In this document: positions 31,925 through 38,561 of the stretch, in pieces
How the letters are laid out: every line of letters begins with the position of its first letter
Position numbering within the stretch: position 1 is the first letter of the stretch
Source of the DNA: Flavobacterium psychrophilum
GTDB lineage: Bacteria; Bacteroidota; Bacteroidia; Flavobacteriales; Flavobacteriaceae
Length of the DNA: 38,561 nucleotides
Assembly: GCA_003243255.1 (NCBI GenBank)
Contig: QFQM01000020.1
Span: 1 to 38,561 of the forward strand
Direction: 5' to 3'
Translations under genes and position numbers: made by a program
Notes under the pieces: generated by a model
Told to the model about the DNA's origin: nothing
Databases searched by the model: none
The model's input: only the letters and a program-made list of their open reading frames with translations

Positions 31925-33514
31925 ATGCCATCAGACTGTATCAGCTTCCAGAGTTCAGGATATTTCACCCCTATCATTAATGATTACCTTAACCAGAAAG
32001 ATACACTCAAGCCGCTTTACAACCGTTTCCCTTCTGTAGAAAACTTTAAACTGCAGATGGAAGAAAAACAGGCTAACTATAACCCTGAGTTTCGCGAAAT
32101 ACTTGTAAATGCACTAGGCAGGCAGTATAAAGACATAAATACATCGGCATATACCCAACAGAATATACAACTGCTGAGCGGTAATGATACGTTTACTATC
32201 ACCACCGGCCACCAGCTTAATTTATTTACGGGCCCGTTATATTTCCTGTACAAAATCGTTTCGGCTATCAACCTGAGCAGGGAACTAAAAAAGGCCTACC
32301 CTGATAAAGAATTCGTCCCAGTGTACTGGATGGCAACCGAAGACCACGATTTTGAGGAGATCAACTATTTTAATTTCCGAAACAAAAAGATAAAATGGAA
32401 CCGAGAGAGTTCAGGCCCTGTAGGAAGATTATCTACCGAAGGACTTGCTGCCGTACTCGATGTTTTTGTAAAGGAACTGGGTATTGGCCAAAATGCAAAA
32501 TGGCTGAAAGAACTGTTTGAAAATGCTTATCTAAATCATAGCACTCTTACAGAAGCAACCCGATATCTTGCCAACGAATTATTTGGCAGTGAAGGGCTCG
32601 TAATTGTTGATGGTGACGATGCCGAACTGAAAAAACTTTTCGTTCCTCATGTAAGGGAAGAACTTCTGAAACAGACATCCCACCAAAAAGTGGCCGAAAC
32701 AGCTACTTTGCTTAAAGACTATAACATACAGGTGAATCCGAGGGAAATTAACCTGTTTTACATAGAAGACACTATCAGGGAACGCATCATCCTTCAGGAC
32801 GGTACTTACTATATCAATAATACCGAACTGAAATTCTCTGAGGCTGAGATTCTGGCATTGCTGGAATCTAACCCTGAAAAATTCAGCCCGAATGTGATCA
32901 TGCGCCCATTGTACGAAGAAGTGATATTGCCAAACCTTTGCTACATAGGCGGAGGTGGTGAATTGGCCTACTGGCTGGAACTGAAATCATATTTTAATTC
33001 AGCCAACGTCACTTTCCCGATATTGCTATTGCGTAACTCAGTACTTGTGGCTACTCAAAAACAGGCTGATAAACTTGATAAGCTTGACCTTAGCTGGGCA
33101 GATGTTTTCTCAAAACAACAAGAGTTATTAAACAAAAGGGTTCAGTCGTTTTCAGAATTTAAGCTTGATTTCTCTGCACAAAAAGAATTCCTGAGACAGC
33201 AGTTCGAAAACCTGAATACTATAGCCTCTAAAACAGATGCCTCCTTTAATGGCGCTGTAAAAGCACAGGAACTGAAACAGCTAAAAGGGCTTGACAATCT
33301 TGAAAAACGCTTACTGAAAGCCGAAAAACGCAACCATGCCGAACAGCTGGAACGCATTATGCAAATACAAAATGAGCTTTTCCCTGATCAGAGCCTTCAG
33401 GAACGAAAAGCGAACTTCTCAGAATTCTATCTTGAGTTTGACGGAAAACTTTTAGCCGAACTCTTTAATCAACTTAAGCCTCTTGAGCAGGAGTTTAATA
33501 TTGTTGTACTTTAA
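31925..33514 (+). CDS. bshC: Bacillithiol synthase, cysteine-adding enzyme
   Basis: A 529-residue BshC, the usual length. It joins cysteine to glucosamine-malate in the last step of bacillithiol synthesis. Matching segments are ITTGHQLNLFTGPLYFLYKI, VPVYWMATEDHDFEEINYF, NVIMRPLYEEVILPNLCYIGGGGELAYW and FPILLLRNS. The Rossmann-like core is interrupted by a long coiled-coil (about 390-490, KEFLRQQFENLNTIASK; LEKRLLKAEKRNHAEQLERI), as in the B. subtilis enzyme. bshA and bshB are not in the window; in Bacteroidota they are often scattered. It implies that this organism uses bacillithiol as a low-molecular-weight thiol. Confidence 0.95.
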   Translation: MPSDCISFQSSGYFTPIINDYLNQKDTLKPLYNRFPSVENFKLQMEEKQANYNPEFREILVNALGRQYKDINTSAYTQQNIQLLSGNDTFTITTGHQLNLFTGPLYFLYKIVSAINLSRELKKAYPDKEFVPVYWMATEDHDFEEINYFNFRNKKIKWNRESSGPVGRLSTEGLAAVLDVFVKELGIGQNAKWLKELFENAYLNHSTLTEATRYLANELFGSEGLVIVDGDDAELKKLFVPHVREELLKQTSHQKVAETATLLKDYNIQVNPREINLFYIEDTIRERIILQDGTYYINNTELKFSEAEILALLESNPEKFSPNVIMRPLYEEVILPNLCYIGGGGELAYWLELKSYFNSANVTFPILLLRNSVLVATQKQADKLDKLDLSWADVFSKQQELLNKRVQSFSEFKLDFSAQKEFLRQQFENLNTIASKTDASFNGAVKAQELKQLKGLDNLEKRLLKAEKRNHAEQLERIMQIQNELFPDQSLQERKANFSEFYLEFDGKLLAELFNQLKPLEQEFNIVVL

Positions 33515-33621
33515 AACCAGACTTTAAGCGATAGATGTTAGATAATAGACATCATTGGGTTAACAGTTTAAAAAATATAGCGAAGAAACCCAAAAAGTTA
33601 TAGTTATTGGCTAAAAACCAC

Positions 33622-33629
33622 TACTTTTG
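33622..33629 (+). promoter_or_regulatory. -7 element for ndk
   Basis: TACTTTTG matches the -7 consensus, 20 bases before the ndk ATG. The only nearby TTG (33607-33609) is too close to be a -33 element. Confidence 0.55.
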
Positions 33630-33649
33630 CACAAAATTTAAAAATTACA

Positions 33650-34069
33650 ATGGCAACAAACAGGACTTTCACAATGATCAAGCCGGATGCAGTAGAAAAA
33701 GGGCATATCGGTGGTATTTTAGGAATGATAGCTGATGCAGGTTTCAAAATCGTATCGCTAAAACTTACTCAACTTACTGTAGCTGACGCTCAGGCATTTT
33801 ACGCTGTACACAGTGCAAGACCATTCTATGGGGAGCTTGTAGAATTCATGTCAAGAGGTCCTATCGTAGCTGCTATCCTTGAAAAAGAAAACGCAGTTGA
33901 GGAATTCAGAACACTTATCGGAGCTACTAACCCTGCTGATGCTGCAGAAGGTACTATCCGTAAAAAATACGCTACGTCAATTGGTGAGAACGCTGTTCAC
34001 GGATCTGACAGCGACGAGAACGCTGCAATCGAGGGCGCTTTCCATTTCGCAGTAAGAGAGCAGTTCTAA
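33650..34069 (+). CDS. ndk: Nucleoside diphosphate kinase
   Basis: A 139-residue enzyme that transfers the gamma phosphate between nucleoside triphosphates and diphosphates. It has the N-terminal [19 protein letters not shown], the Kpn-loop region, [22 protein letters not shown] and the phospho-His117 in NAVHGSDS. Length and motifs are complete. It has its own -7 element and is convergent with the DUF721 gene across a bidirectional terminator. Confidence 0.98.
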   Translation: MATNRTFTMIKPDAVEKGHIGGILGMIADAGFKIVSLKLTQLTVADAQAFYAVHSARPFYGELVEFMSRGPIVAAILEKENAVEEFRTLIGATNPADAAEGTIRKKYATSIGENAVHGSDSDENAAIEGAFHFAVREQF

Positions 34070-34086
34070 TCAGAACTAAATCATAT

Positions 34087-34118
34087 AAAAAATGCCGCTT
34101 AACAGCGGCATTTTTGTT
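34087..34118. terminator. Bidirectional terminator between ndk and the DUF721 gene
   Basis: AAATGCCGCT (34090-34099) and AGCGGCATTT (34104-34113) form a perfect 10-bp stem with a 4-base loop. Ts follow on the plus strand, and As precede it, giving Ts on the minus strand. Confidence 0.92.
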
Positions 34119-34413
34119 ATCGTAACACTACGTCTTTTACAACTTCGCGTTTCAGCTCTTCGTTTATCATCTTAATGATTTTAGCTTTGCCATAGCTTAG
34201 CTCCTCTCTCAAAACTGCCGAAGTAAGTTCAACATACAATGTAGTCCCTTTAAGCATTATCTCACGGGTATAATTATTCACACCATTACCCATAAGGTTT
34301 TTCCAGGCTTCACGCACATCAATCTTATCCATGCCCGGTTGCAGCTTATTTTCCTGCATAAACTGCTTTAAAACATCCCCTACCGATTGCTCTTCATTAA
34401 ATCGCTTTGCCAT
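34117..34413 (-). CDS. DUF721/DciA-like protein
   Basis: A 98-residue protein matching the DUF721 (DciA-like) family: SVGDVLKQFMQENKLQPGMDKIDVREAWKNLMG, then LYVELTSAVLREELSYGKAKIIKMINEEL. In other phyla DciA loads the replicative helicase; the Bacteroidota members share only this KH-like domain, so that role is not certain. Its ATG overlaps the upstream lipoprotein stop (TAATG), which indicates translational coupling. Confidence 0.85.
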   Translation of the reverse strand: MAKRFNEEQSVGDVLKQFMQENKLQPGMDKIDVREAWKNLMGNGVNNYTREIMLKGTTLYVELTSAVLREELSYGKAKIIKMINEELKREVVKDVVLR

Positions 34414-34832
34414 TATTTTATAGAAAAAGGTTGTGGTTTTTTATAATGGTATTCAATATCATGCTGGTTCTTTACTACCAGGTGCTCATCGTCAAGCTCT
34501 AAAAGCTCTTCTTTCCATTTAGCATACTCAGTGGTATAACTGATATAAGTTTTACCGTTTTCTTTAACTACCGTAATTTTCTCAGACAGGTCGTTTACGC
34601 GATACGTACCATCAAATTGCGGCATCACTTTTTTACGGAATCCCTCTTTTCCTTTCAGTTCAAAATAATCAATTGTAGGATTCACTTTGTATTCTTTAGC
34701 CTCCCCATCAGCCATGATAGCTTCCTCAATTTCCCAATAGCCATTCAGCTTAGTAAGATCTTCGTCAGAAATACTATGCCCGCACGAAAATGCAACAAGA
34801 GATACAAATAATAATACAATAGATTTTTTCAT
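34413..34832 (-). CDS. Lipocalin-like lipoprotein
   Basis: A 139-residue lipoprotein read from the ATG at 34832; an upstream ATG at 34856 would add eight residues before the signal peptide and is less likely. The signal is MKKSIVLLFVSLVAFSCG with the lipobox Cys at residue 17. The mature part LNGYWEIEEAIMADGEAKEY, YRVNDLSEKITVVKENGKTY and DDEHLVVKNQHDIEYHY has the strand pattern of small Bacteroidota lipocalin-like proteins. Function unknown. It is coupled to the DUF721 gene. Confidence 0.8.
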   Translation of the reverse strand: MKKSIVLLFVSLVAFSCGHSISDEDLTKLNGYWEIEEAIMADGEAKEYKVNPTIDYFELKGKEGFRKKVMPQFDGTYRVNDLSEKITVVKENGKTYISYTTEYAKWKEELLELDDEHLVVKNQHDIEYHYKKPQPFSIK

Positions 34833-34853
34833 AAGTATAAGGATTATCTGAAG

Positions 34854-34880
34854 CAAATTTAGGCATTAAAACAATGCCAA
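34854..34880 (-). promoter_or_regulatory. Promoter of the lipocalin-like/DUF721 pair
   Basis: On the minus strand TTG (34880-34878), a 16-base spacer and TAAATTTG (34861-34854) lie 21 bases upstream of the start codon at 34832. The -7 is exact; the spacer is one base short of the usual range. Confidence 0.6.
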
Positions 34881-34933
34881 TTTTTAATATCGTGCGAAAC
34901 TATTTGTTACATTTAAACTCCAATTATAACATC

Positions 34934-36010
34934 ATGAAAAACATTTTATTACCCATACTGGGACTTTTTCTTTTATCAGCCTGCAGCTCATCCGATGATA
35001 CTCCGCCACAGGACAACCCTGATAACGAAGCGATGTATTTCCCTCCAAACGATGCAATAACATGGGAAACAAAAACCCCGACTTCATTAGAGTGGAATGA
35101 AAATCAGATACAACCGCTTTTAGACTTTCTGGAAACAAAGCATTCCCGCTCATTTATAATTCTTGTAAACGGACGCATAGTCCTGGAAAAGTATTTTAAC
35201 GGACATTCAGCAACCACTCCGTGGTATTGGGCCAGCGCCGGAAAAACACTTACTTCCACGCTCAGTGGAATAGCACAGGAAGAAGGTTTACTAAATATCA
35301 ATAACAAGGTGTCTGATTATATCGGTACCAGCTGGACAAGTGCTCCTATTGACAAAGAAAACCTGATTACCTGCAAGCATTTGCTCACCATGACATCAGG
35401 TCTCAATGATGAAGGCGGTGATAGCGTAGCTCCTGAAAACCTGCATTATTTAGCAGATGCCGGCACGCGATGGGCCTACGACAATGTTTATGTAAAAATG
35501 CAGGATGTAATAGCCGCTGCCAGCGGACAGACATGGAATAGTTATTTCAACACAAAGCTAAGAGACAGAATAGGCATGACCGGCACATGGGCAGAAAGTG
35601 GAGAAGACCTGAGCGTATACTGGAGCAATACCCGCAGCATGGCACGCTTTGGACTTCTAGCCTTAAACAACGGTAACTGGAACGGAACACAGATAATCAA
35701 TTCAGCATATCTCTCGGAAGCCACATCCACATCACAGCAAATTAATAAATCATACGGCTATTTATGGTGGCTTAACGGTAAAGAAAGTTACCATATGCCG
35801 CAAACGCAAGTTCAGTTTAACGGAAGCCTGATTCCTAATGGTGCCAATGATATGTATATGGCATTAGGAAAAAATGACCAGAAAATTTATGTAATACCAT
35901 CAAGGAAAATGGTCGTAATTCGCATGGGAGATGCTGCTGATGAAGAAAACTGGGCGCTATCCGGTTTTGATAACGACCTTTGGGAAAAAATAAATGCGGT
36001 GATCAATTAG
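34934..36010 (+). CDS. Beta-lactamase-fold serine hydrolase lipoprotein
   Basis: A 358-residue lipoprotein read from the ATG at 34934, which begins the signal peptide MKNILLPILGLFLLSAC (lipobox Cys17); an ATG at 34874 would add an unlikely 20-residue extension. An acidic SSDDTPPQDNPD linker follows. The class C beta-lactamase/DD-peptidase fold shows Ser101-x-x-Lys104 (WASAGKTLTS), Tyr182-Asp-Asn184 (WAYDNVY) and LLTMTSGLND. It could be an esterase, peptidase or beta-lactam-related enzyme; the sequence does not decide. Its stop codon lies inside the loop of a terminator hairpin. Confidence 0.92.
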   Translation: MKNILLPILGLFLLSACSSSDDTPPQDNPDNEAMYFPPNDAITWETKTPTSLEWNENQIQPLLDFLETKHSRSFIILVNGRIVLEKYFNGHSATTPWYWASAGKTLTSTLSGIAQEEGLLNINNKVSDYIGTSWTSAPIDKENLITCKHLLTMTSGLNDEGGDSVAPENLHYLADAGTRWAYDNVYVKMQDVIAAASGQTWNSYFNTKLRDRIGMTGTWAESGEDLSVYWSNTRSMARFGLLALNNGNWNGTQIINSAYLSEATSTSQQINKSYGYLWWLNGKESYHMPQTQVQFNGSLIPNGANDMYMALGKNDQKIYVIPSRKMVVIRMGDAADEENWALSGFDNDLWEKINAVIN

Positions 36011-36034
36011 TCACCGCATTATTTTTATTTTTTA
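35993..36034 (+). terminator. Terminator overlapping the serine hydrolase stop codon
   Basis: AATGCGGTGA (35993-36002) and TCACCGCATT (36011-36020) form a perfect 10-bp stem. The stop codon is in the 8-base loop. Ts follow. It also faces the convergent beta-barrel gene. Confidence 0.9.
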
Positions 36035-36037
36035 AAT

Positions 36038-37258
36038 TTAAAACCTGTAACCTACTACAAAACCAAGTCTGCTTAATTTTGTATTAAAAGCTGCACTAGT
36101 ATCCTGTACATAATCGCGATTGGTCATATAACGAACAGCAACACTATAATTTTCGGCAAAAGTATAACCTACTCCAAAATTAAGTGCAAATCCGGTTTTC
36201 AAATCATAAGTCCCGTTGTCACTCCTGTAAGGGGCTCCATCATTAATGGGATGAATTGTAGTGTACCATTCAATTTCACCAAATGGCTGGCTGATACAAA
36301 CATTAGCATCTATAAAAATATTACTCCTGTCAGATAGTAAAAAATTATATCGTGGTCCAAACATTAAATTCAATGCAGTACCTTTTAGGTTAAAAGTGCT
36401 TTCTAACACATTAAATCCCTGATCATAAAAATCATTTAATTCGCAATTAAGTGTTTCAAACTCCAGTTTAGCTCCTAATTCCCAATGTTGATCCGGAAAA
36501 ATGTAAGCAGCCTCAGCACCGGCTGAAAACCCAAACGAAGACTCATTAGATACCGCAGGATCATAGCTATCAACACCTAAATTTAAAAGATTTGCAGATG
36601 CGAAGAAGCCATATCTAAATTCTGTTTTTAAATTCTGACTATACAATTCAGATCCGGACCCTGTACATTCATTATATTCAACAAATACTTTTTTAAGCGG
36701 TGACTTATCATATATAACACCTAAATAATCCGACACTTTTTTCTGATTATTGCAGTTAACTACATTATACAACTGTTGCTTGTAAGCCTTATTTTCTGTT
36801 GTTTCTAAATCGCCTATATAATATTTCTTATTGATCAGCTGTTCTATCTCCTCCTGCTTTATTCCTTTTACCTTAAAAAAGAAAACAGTTTCATAATCTT
36901 TAGTATAAGAATATAAAGTTGCATTTCCGGACACTATCACATTCAGGAATAGTGTTCTTTTTTCCCATACAGGATCTTTAAAACGACTGCTTTTTAACGA
37001 AGCATCGGCTGTAACATTATGTTTCTCAAACCTAAGATTAAGATCTTCGATGTCGTATACCACAACATCTGATGGCAGTTGTTGACCTTCAGCACCACGA
37101 CTTTGCTTAAATTTTAAGCTTTGCATATTATTAAAATCACCTTCCTGAAAAAAACCACTTACAGTTTTTCCCGATTCGGTAACATAATATCCTTTATAAT
37201 CCTGTGCAACGGCAGAAACCGTAAATAGTAAAACTGCAAATAAATTAAAAATCTTCAT
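36038..37258 (-). CDS. Outer-membrane beta-barrel protein, function unknown
   Basis: A 406-residue protein with a signal peptide (1-~18, LFAVLLFTVSAVAQ). Residues ~20-200 form a periplasmic-type domain (GYYVTESGKTVSGFFQEGDF; Cys at 169 and 198). Residues ~210-406 are a barrel with alternating aromatic strands (FRYGFFASANLLNLG; FGFSAGAEAAYIF; LGFVVGYRF) ending in the C-terminal Phe typical for barrel insertion. Likely an eight- to ten-stranded OmpA-like barrel without an OmpA peptidoglycan domain. The ligand is unknown. An exact -7 element lies 30 bases upstream. Confidence 0.85.
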   Translation of the reverse strand: MKIFNLFAVLLFTVSAVAQDYKGYYVTESGKTVSGFFQEGDFNNMQSLKFKQSRGAEGQQLPSDVVVYDIEDLNLRFEKHNVTADASLKSSRFKDPVWEKRTLFLNVIVSGNATLYSYTKDYETVFFFKVKGIKQEEIEQLINKKYYIGDLETTENKAYKQQLYNVVNCNNQKKVSDYLGVIYDKSPLKKVFVEYNECTGSGSELYSQNLKTEFRYGFFASANLLNLGVDSYDPAVSNESSFGFSAGAEAAYIFPDQHWELGAKLEFETLNCELNDFYDQGFNVLESTFNLKGTALNLMFGPRYNFLLSDRSNIFIDANVCISQPFGEIEWYTTIHPINDGAPYRSDNGTYDLKTGFALNFGVGYTFAENYSVAVRYMTNRDYVQDTSAAFNTKLSRLGFVVGYRF

Positions 37259-37287
37259 TAATATTCTTTATGATTGGTTATCAGGCG

Positions 37288-37295
37288 CAAATATA
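37288..37295 (-). promoter_or_regulatory. -7 element for the beta-barrel gene
   Basis: The minus strand reads TATATTTG, an exact -7 element 30 bases before the ATG at 37258. A TTG 13 bases further upstream is too close to be a proper -33. Confidence 0.5.
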
Positions 37296-37307
37296 GTACT
37301 ATTCTTA

Positions 37308-37336
37308 ACAAAAAAAGTAGCGCAATGCGCTACTTT
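37308..37336 (-). terminator. Rho-independent terminator of ftsY
   Basis: AAAGTAGCGC (37314-37323) and GCGCTACTTT (37327-37336) form a perfect 10-bp stem with a 3-base loop. On the minus strand it ends in a T-run. It lies 22 bases past the ftsY stop. Confidence 0.92.
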
Positions 37337-37357
37337 ATAAACAAATGATAGTATCTC

Positions 37358-38200
37358 TTATTTAAAAAAGGAGTCAACAAATTCATATTTATTGAACACC
37401 TGAAGATCTTCAATACCTTCACCTACTCCAATATATTTAACAGGAATCTGGAACTGGTCAGATATACCAATCACCACACCACCTTTTGCAGTACCATCAA
37501 GTTTAGTTACCGCAAGGCAGCTAACTTCTGTAGCAGCTGTAAACTGTTTAGCCTGTTCAAAAGCATTCTGACCTGTAGAGCCATCAAGTACAAGTAATAC
37601 ATCGTGCGGAGCATCCTCCACCACTTTTTGCATTACCCTTTTTACTTTGGTAAGCTCATTCATTAAGTTAACCTTGTTATGAAGACGGCCGGCAGTATCA
37701 ATAATTACAACATCCGCATCCTGGCTAACCGCACTCTGCAATGTATCAAAAGCAACAGATGCAGGATCACTACCCATTTGCTGCCTTATGATAGGCACAC
37801 CTACCCTGTCAGCCCAAACCTGAAGCTGATCGATAGCTGCAGCCCTAAAGGTATCAGCTGCGCCAAGAACCACTTTATAGCCTGATTTCTTGAATTGGTA
37901 AGCCAGTTTTCCGATAGTTGTGGTTTTACCAACACCATTTACACCAACCACCATAATAACATACGGCTTTTTATTGGCAGGAATTTCAAATTCAGAAGCT
38001 TCACCACTATTGGTTTCGCTTAACAAAGCCGCAATCTCCTCCCTTAGTATCTTATTAAGCTCTTCTGTTCCCAGATATTTATCTTTTGAAACACGCTCTT
38101 CAATACGCTCAATAATTTTAAGTGTAGTATTTACACCAACATCTGATGAAACCAATACCTCTTCAAGGTTATCAAGCACCTCATCATCTACTTTTGAAAC
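37358..38200 (-). CDS. ftsY: Signal recognition particle receptor FtsY, 5' end lost at a junction
   Basis: About 280 residues of the SRP receptor GTPase, which docks ribosome-nascent chain-SRP complexes at the membrane. The N-domain ([20 protein letters not shown]) and the full NG GTPase are present: P-loop [42 protein letters not shown] and GVGEGIEDL. Native similarity starts at S-K-V-D-D (near 38197). The 40 codons upstream of it, back to an ATG at 38320, do not look like FtsY and are read antisense through foreign DNA. The true start, normally a short A-domain or GFF sequence, is missing. Confidence 0.93.
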   Translation of the reverse strand, partial: VSKVDDEVLDNLEEVLVSSDVGVNTTLKIIERIEERVSKDKYLGTEELNKILREEIAALLSETNSGEASEFEIPANKKPYVIMVVGVNGVGKTTTIGKLAYQFKKSGYKVVLGAADTFRAAAIDQLQVWADRVGVPIIRQQMGSDPASVAFDTLQSAVSQDADVVIIDTAGRLHNKVNLMNELTKVKRVMQKVVEDAPHDVLLVLDGSTGQNAFEQAKQFTAATEVSCLAVTKLDGTAKGGVVIGISDQFQIPVKYIGVGEGIEDLQVFNKYEFVDSFFK

Positions 38201-38349
38201 GATCCGATTTGGAAGCTGGATGGCGTGAAGTCCGTCCCGAATTGTCGCCATCAAATGAGGATGTAAAAGCACTTTGGGACAACATGAAATACATTGACTG
38301 TTTTGCCACTGACCATGCACCTCACTTGCGTAACGAAAAAGCTGAAGGC
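38201..38349 (+). other. Dihydroorotase (CAD-like) gene fragment, foreign
   Basis: The plus-strand frame from about 38201 encodes [20 protein letters not shown] and then [20 protein letters not shown] followed by HLRNEK. This closely follows the dihydroorotase domain of animal CAD, where human CAD has EVRPELGSRQDVEALWENM and IDCFASDHAPH. The fragment is open on both sides: it has no start, and its frame ends 12 bases after the similarity stops. It joins the middle of ftsY on one side and unrelated GC-rich DNA on the other. A eukaryotic (for example host-animal) origin is likely but was judged from memory of the family only. Confidence 0.65.
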
Positions 38350-38561
38350 GATGGAATATGATTTTCAGCTGGCGGCGGAAACGCTGTATGCGCGACGCCG
38401 GATTACGTTATCACTTTGCGGTAGATAACTTGCCGGGAAGATAAGCCGCAGCGCTTGAGCTGCTGGCTTTTTTATTCCTCGGTGAATAAGGACGGCGAAG
38501 TTGGCCGTCCTGACTCCCTTATCTCCGTCTGCATAAGCCACCTCCGCTGCAGCCATTCAAT
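38350..38561. other. GC-rich, enterobacterial-looking foreign segment
   Basis: About 210 bases with clearly higher GC and different word use (CTGGCGGCGG, GCGCGACGCCGG) than the rest of the window. A short plus frame beginning [20 protein letters not shown] ends at a stop just before a terminator; I do not recognise it. The style resembles E. coli or a related enteric, as would be expected from cloning-host DNA or misassembly. No complete gene is present. Confidence 0.6.
38444..38474 (+). terminator. Terminator within the foreign segment
   Basis: AGCC-GCAGC (38444-38452) pairs with GCTGC-T-GGCT (38459-38468) around GCTTGA, with one bulged T, and is followed by a run of six Ts. Confidence 0.75.

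Noticed and set aside
33530..33560. A loose dyad GATGTTAGATAATAGACATC between bshC and ndk
   Set aside because: Pairing is short and broken and no T-run follows, so it is not supported as a terminator or operator.
38201..38320. The ATG at 38320 as the ftsY start
   Set aside because: The 40 residues it would add are Cys/His-rich and unlike FtsY, and they come from reading the foreign fragment backwards.
38146..38361. A 71-residue plus-strand frame crossing the ftsY/CAD junction
   Set aside because: Its first part is antisense to ftsY and its second part is the dihydroorotase fragment; it is a product of the junction, not a gene.
1..38561. CRISPR arrays, insertion sequences, att sites or toxin-antitoxin pairs
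   Set aside because: I looked for spaced direct repeats, transposase or integrase motifs and small paired genes and found none.

Overview
The window is a Bacteroidota chromosome segment, most likely from a Flavobacteriaceae-type organism. Supporting signs are the AT-rich composition, Bacteroidota-type promoters (TTG, a spacer, then TAnnTTTG), few Shine-Dalgarno sequences, lipoproteins with an Asp/Ser-rich stretch after the lipobox cysteine, an OmpP1/FadL-family porin, a BACON domain, a bacillithiol gene (bshC) and the block rpsT, tRNA-Glu, proS, porin, rimO. Only the last ~360 bases do not fit. There ftsY breaks off abruptly and runs into a dihydroorotase fragment that looks eukaryotic (CAD-like), then about 210 bases of GC-rich, enterobacterial-looking DNA. 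I read this end as a cloning or assembly chimera. The 38.5 kb length would suit a fosmid-sized insert, but that is inference.

Layout. 1-251: start of a DinB-like gene. 390-6849: paired regulators and oxidoreductases, namely an SDR divergent from an HxlR regulator over a palindrome-rich promoter region, a membrane protein, a Crp/Fnr regulator, an aldo/keto reductase with an altered tetrad followed by an AraC regulator, and a canonical aldo/keto reductase followed by a second AraC regulator. 6839-8218: an exonuclease/GIY-YIG nuclease. 8520-9962: a BACON-GH5 lipoprotein glycanase. 10109-11017: a PhyH-type dioxygenase.

11252-17201 is the most system-like part. A soluble hybrid histidine kinase (GAF, HisKA, HATPase, REC, HPt) is followed by a tightly coupled run: a stand-alone receiver, a TPR plus beta-barrel YaiO-family outer-membrane protein, a membrane-anchored HEAT-like protein and a processive family-2 glycosyltransferase. 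It looks like a compact synthase-dependent exopolysaccharide system controlled by a phosphorelay. An unrelated minus-strand gene (17205-18458) now abuts the glycosyltransferase. Beyond it lie a decayed copy of the glycosyltransferase 3' end and a terminator, which suggests an insertion or replacement.

18691-21768: a Bcr/CflA-type MFS exporter, an AidA/PixA-like protein and a thioredoxin-fold lipoprotein. 21899-28132: rpsT, two different tRNA-Glu(TTC) genes, proS, a Gly/Tyr/Trp-rich lipoprotein, an OmpP1/FadL porin and rimO. 28216-34832: a small periplasmic protein, a large radical SAM protein carrying a heptamer repeat, two unknown proteins, bshC, ndk, a DUF721/DciA-like protein and a lipocalin-like lipoprotein. 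34934-38200: a serine hydrolase lipoprotein, an outer-membrane beta-barrel protein and truncated ftsY. No CRISPR array, transposase, rRNA or prophage genes were seen.
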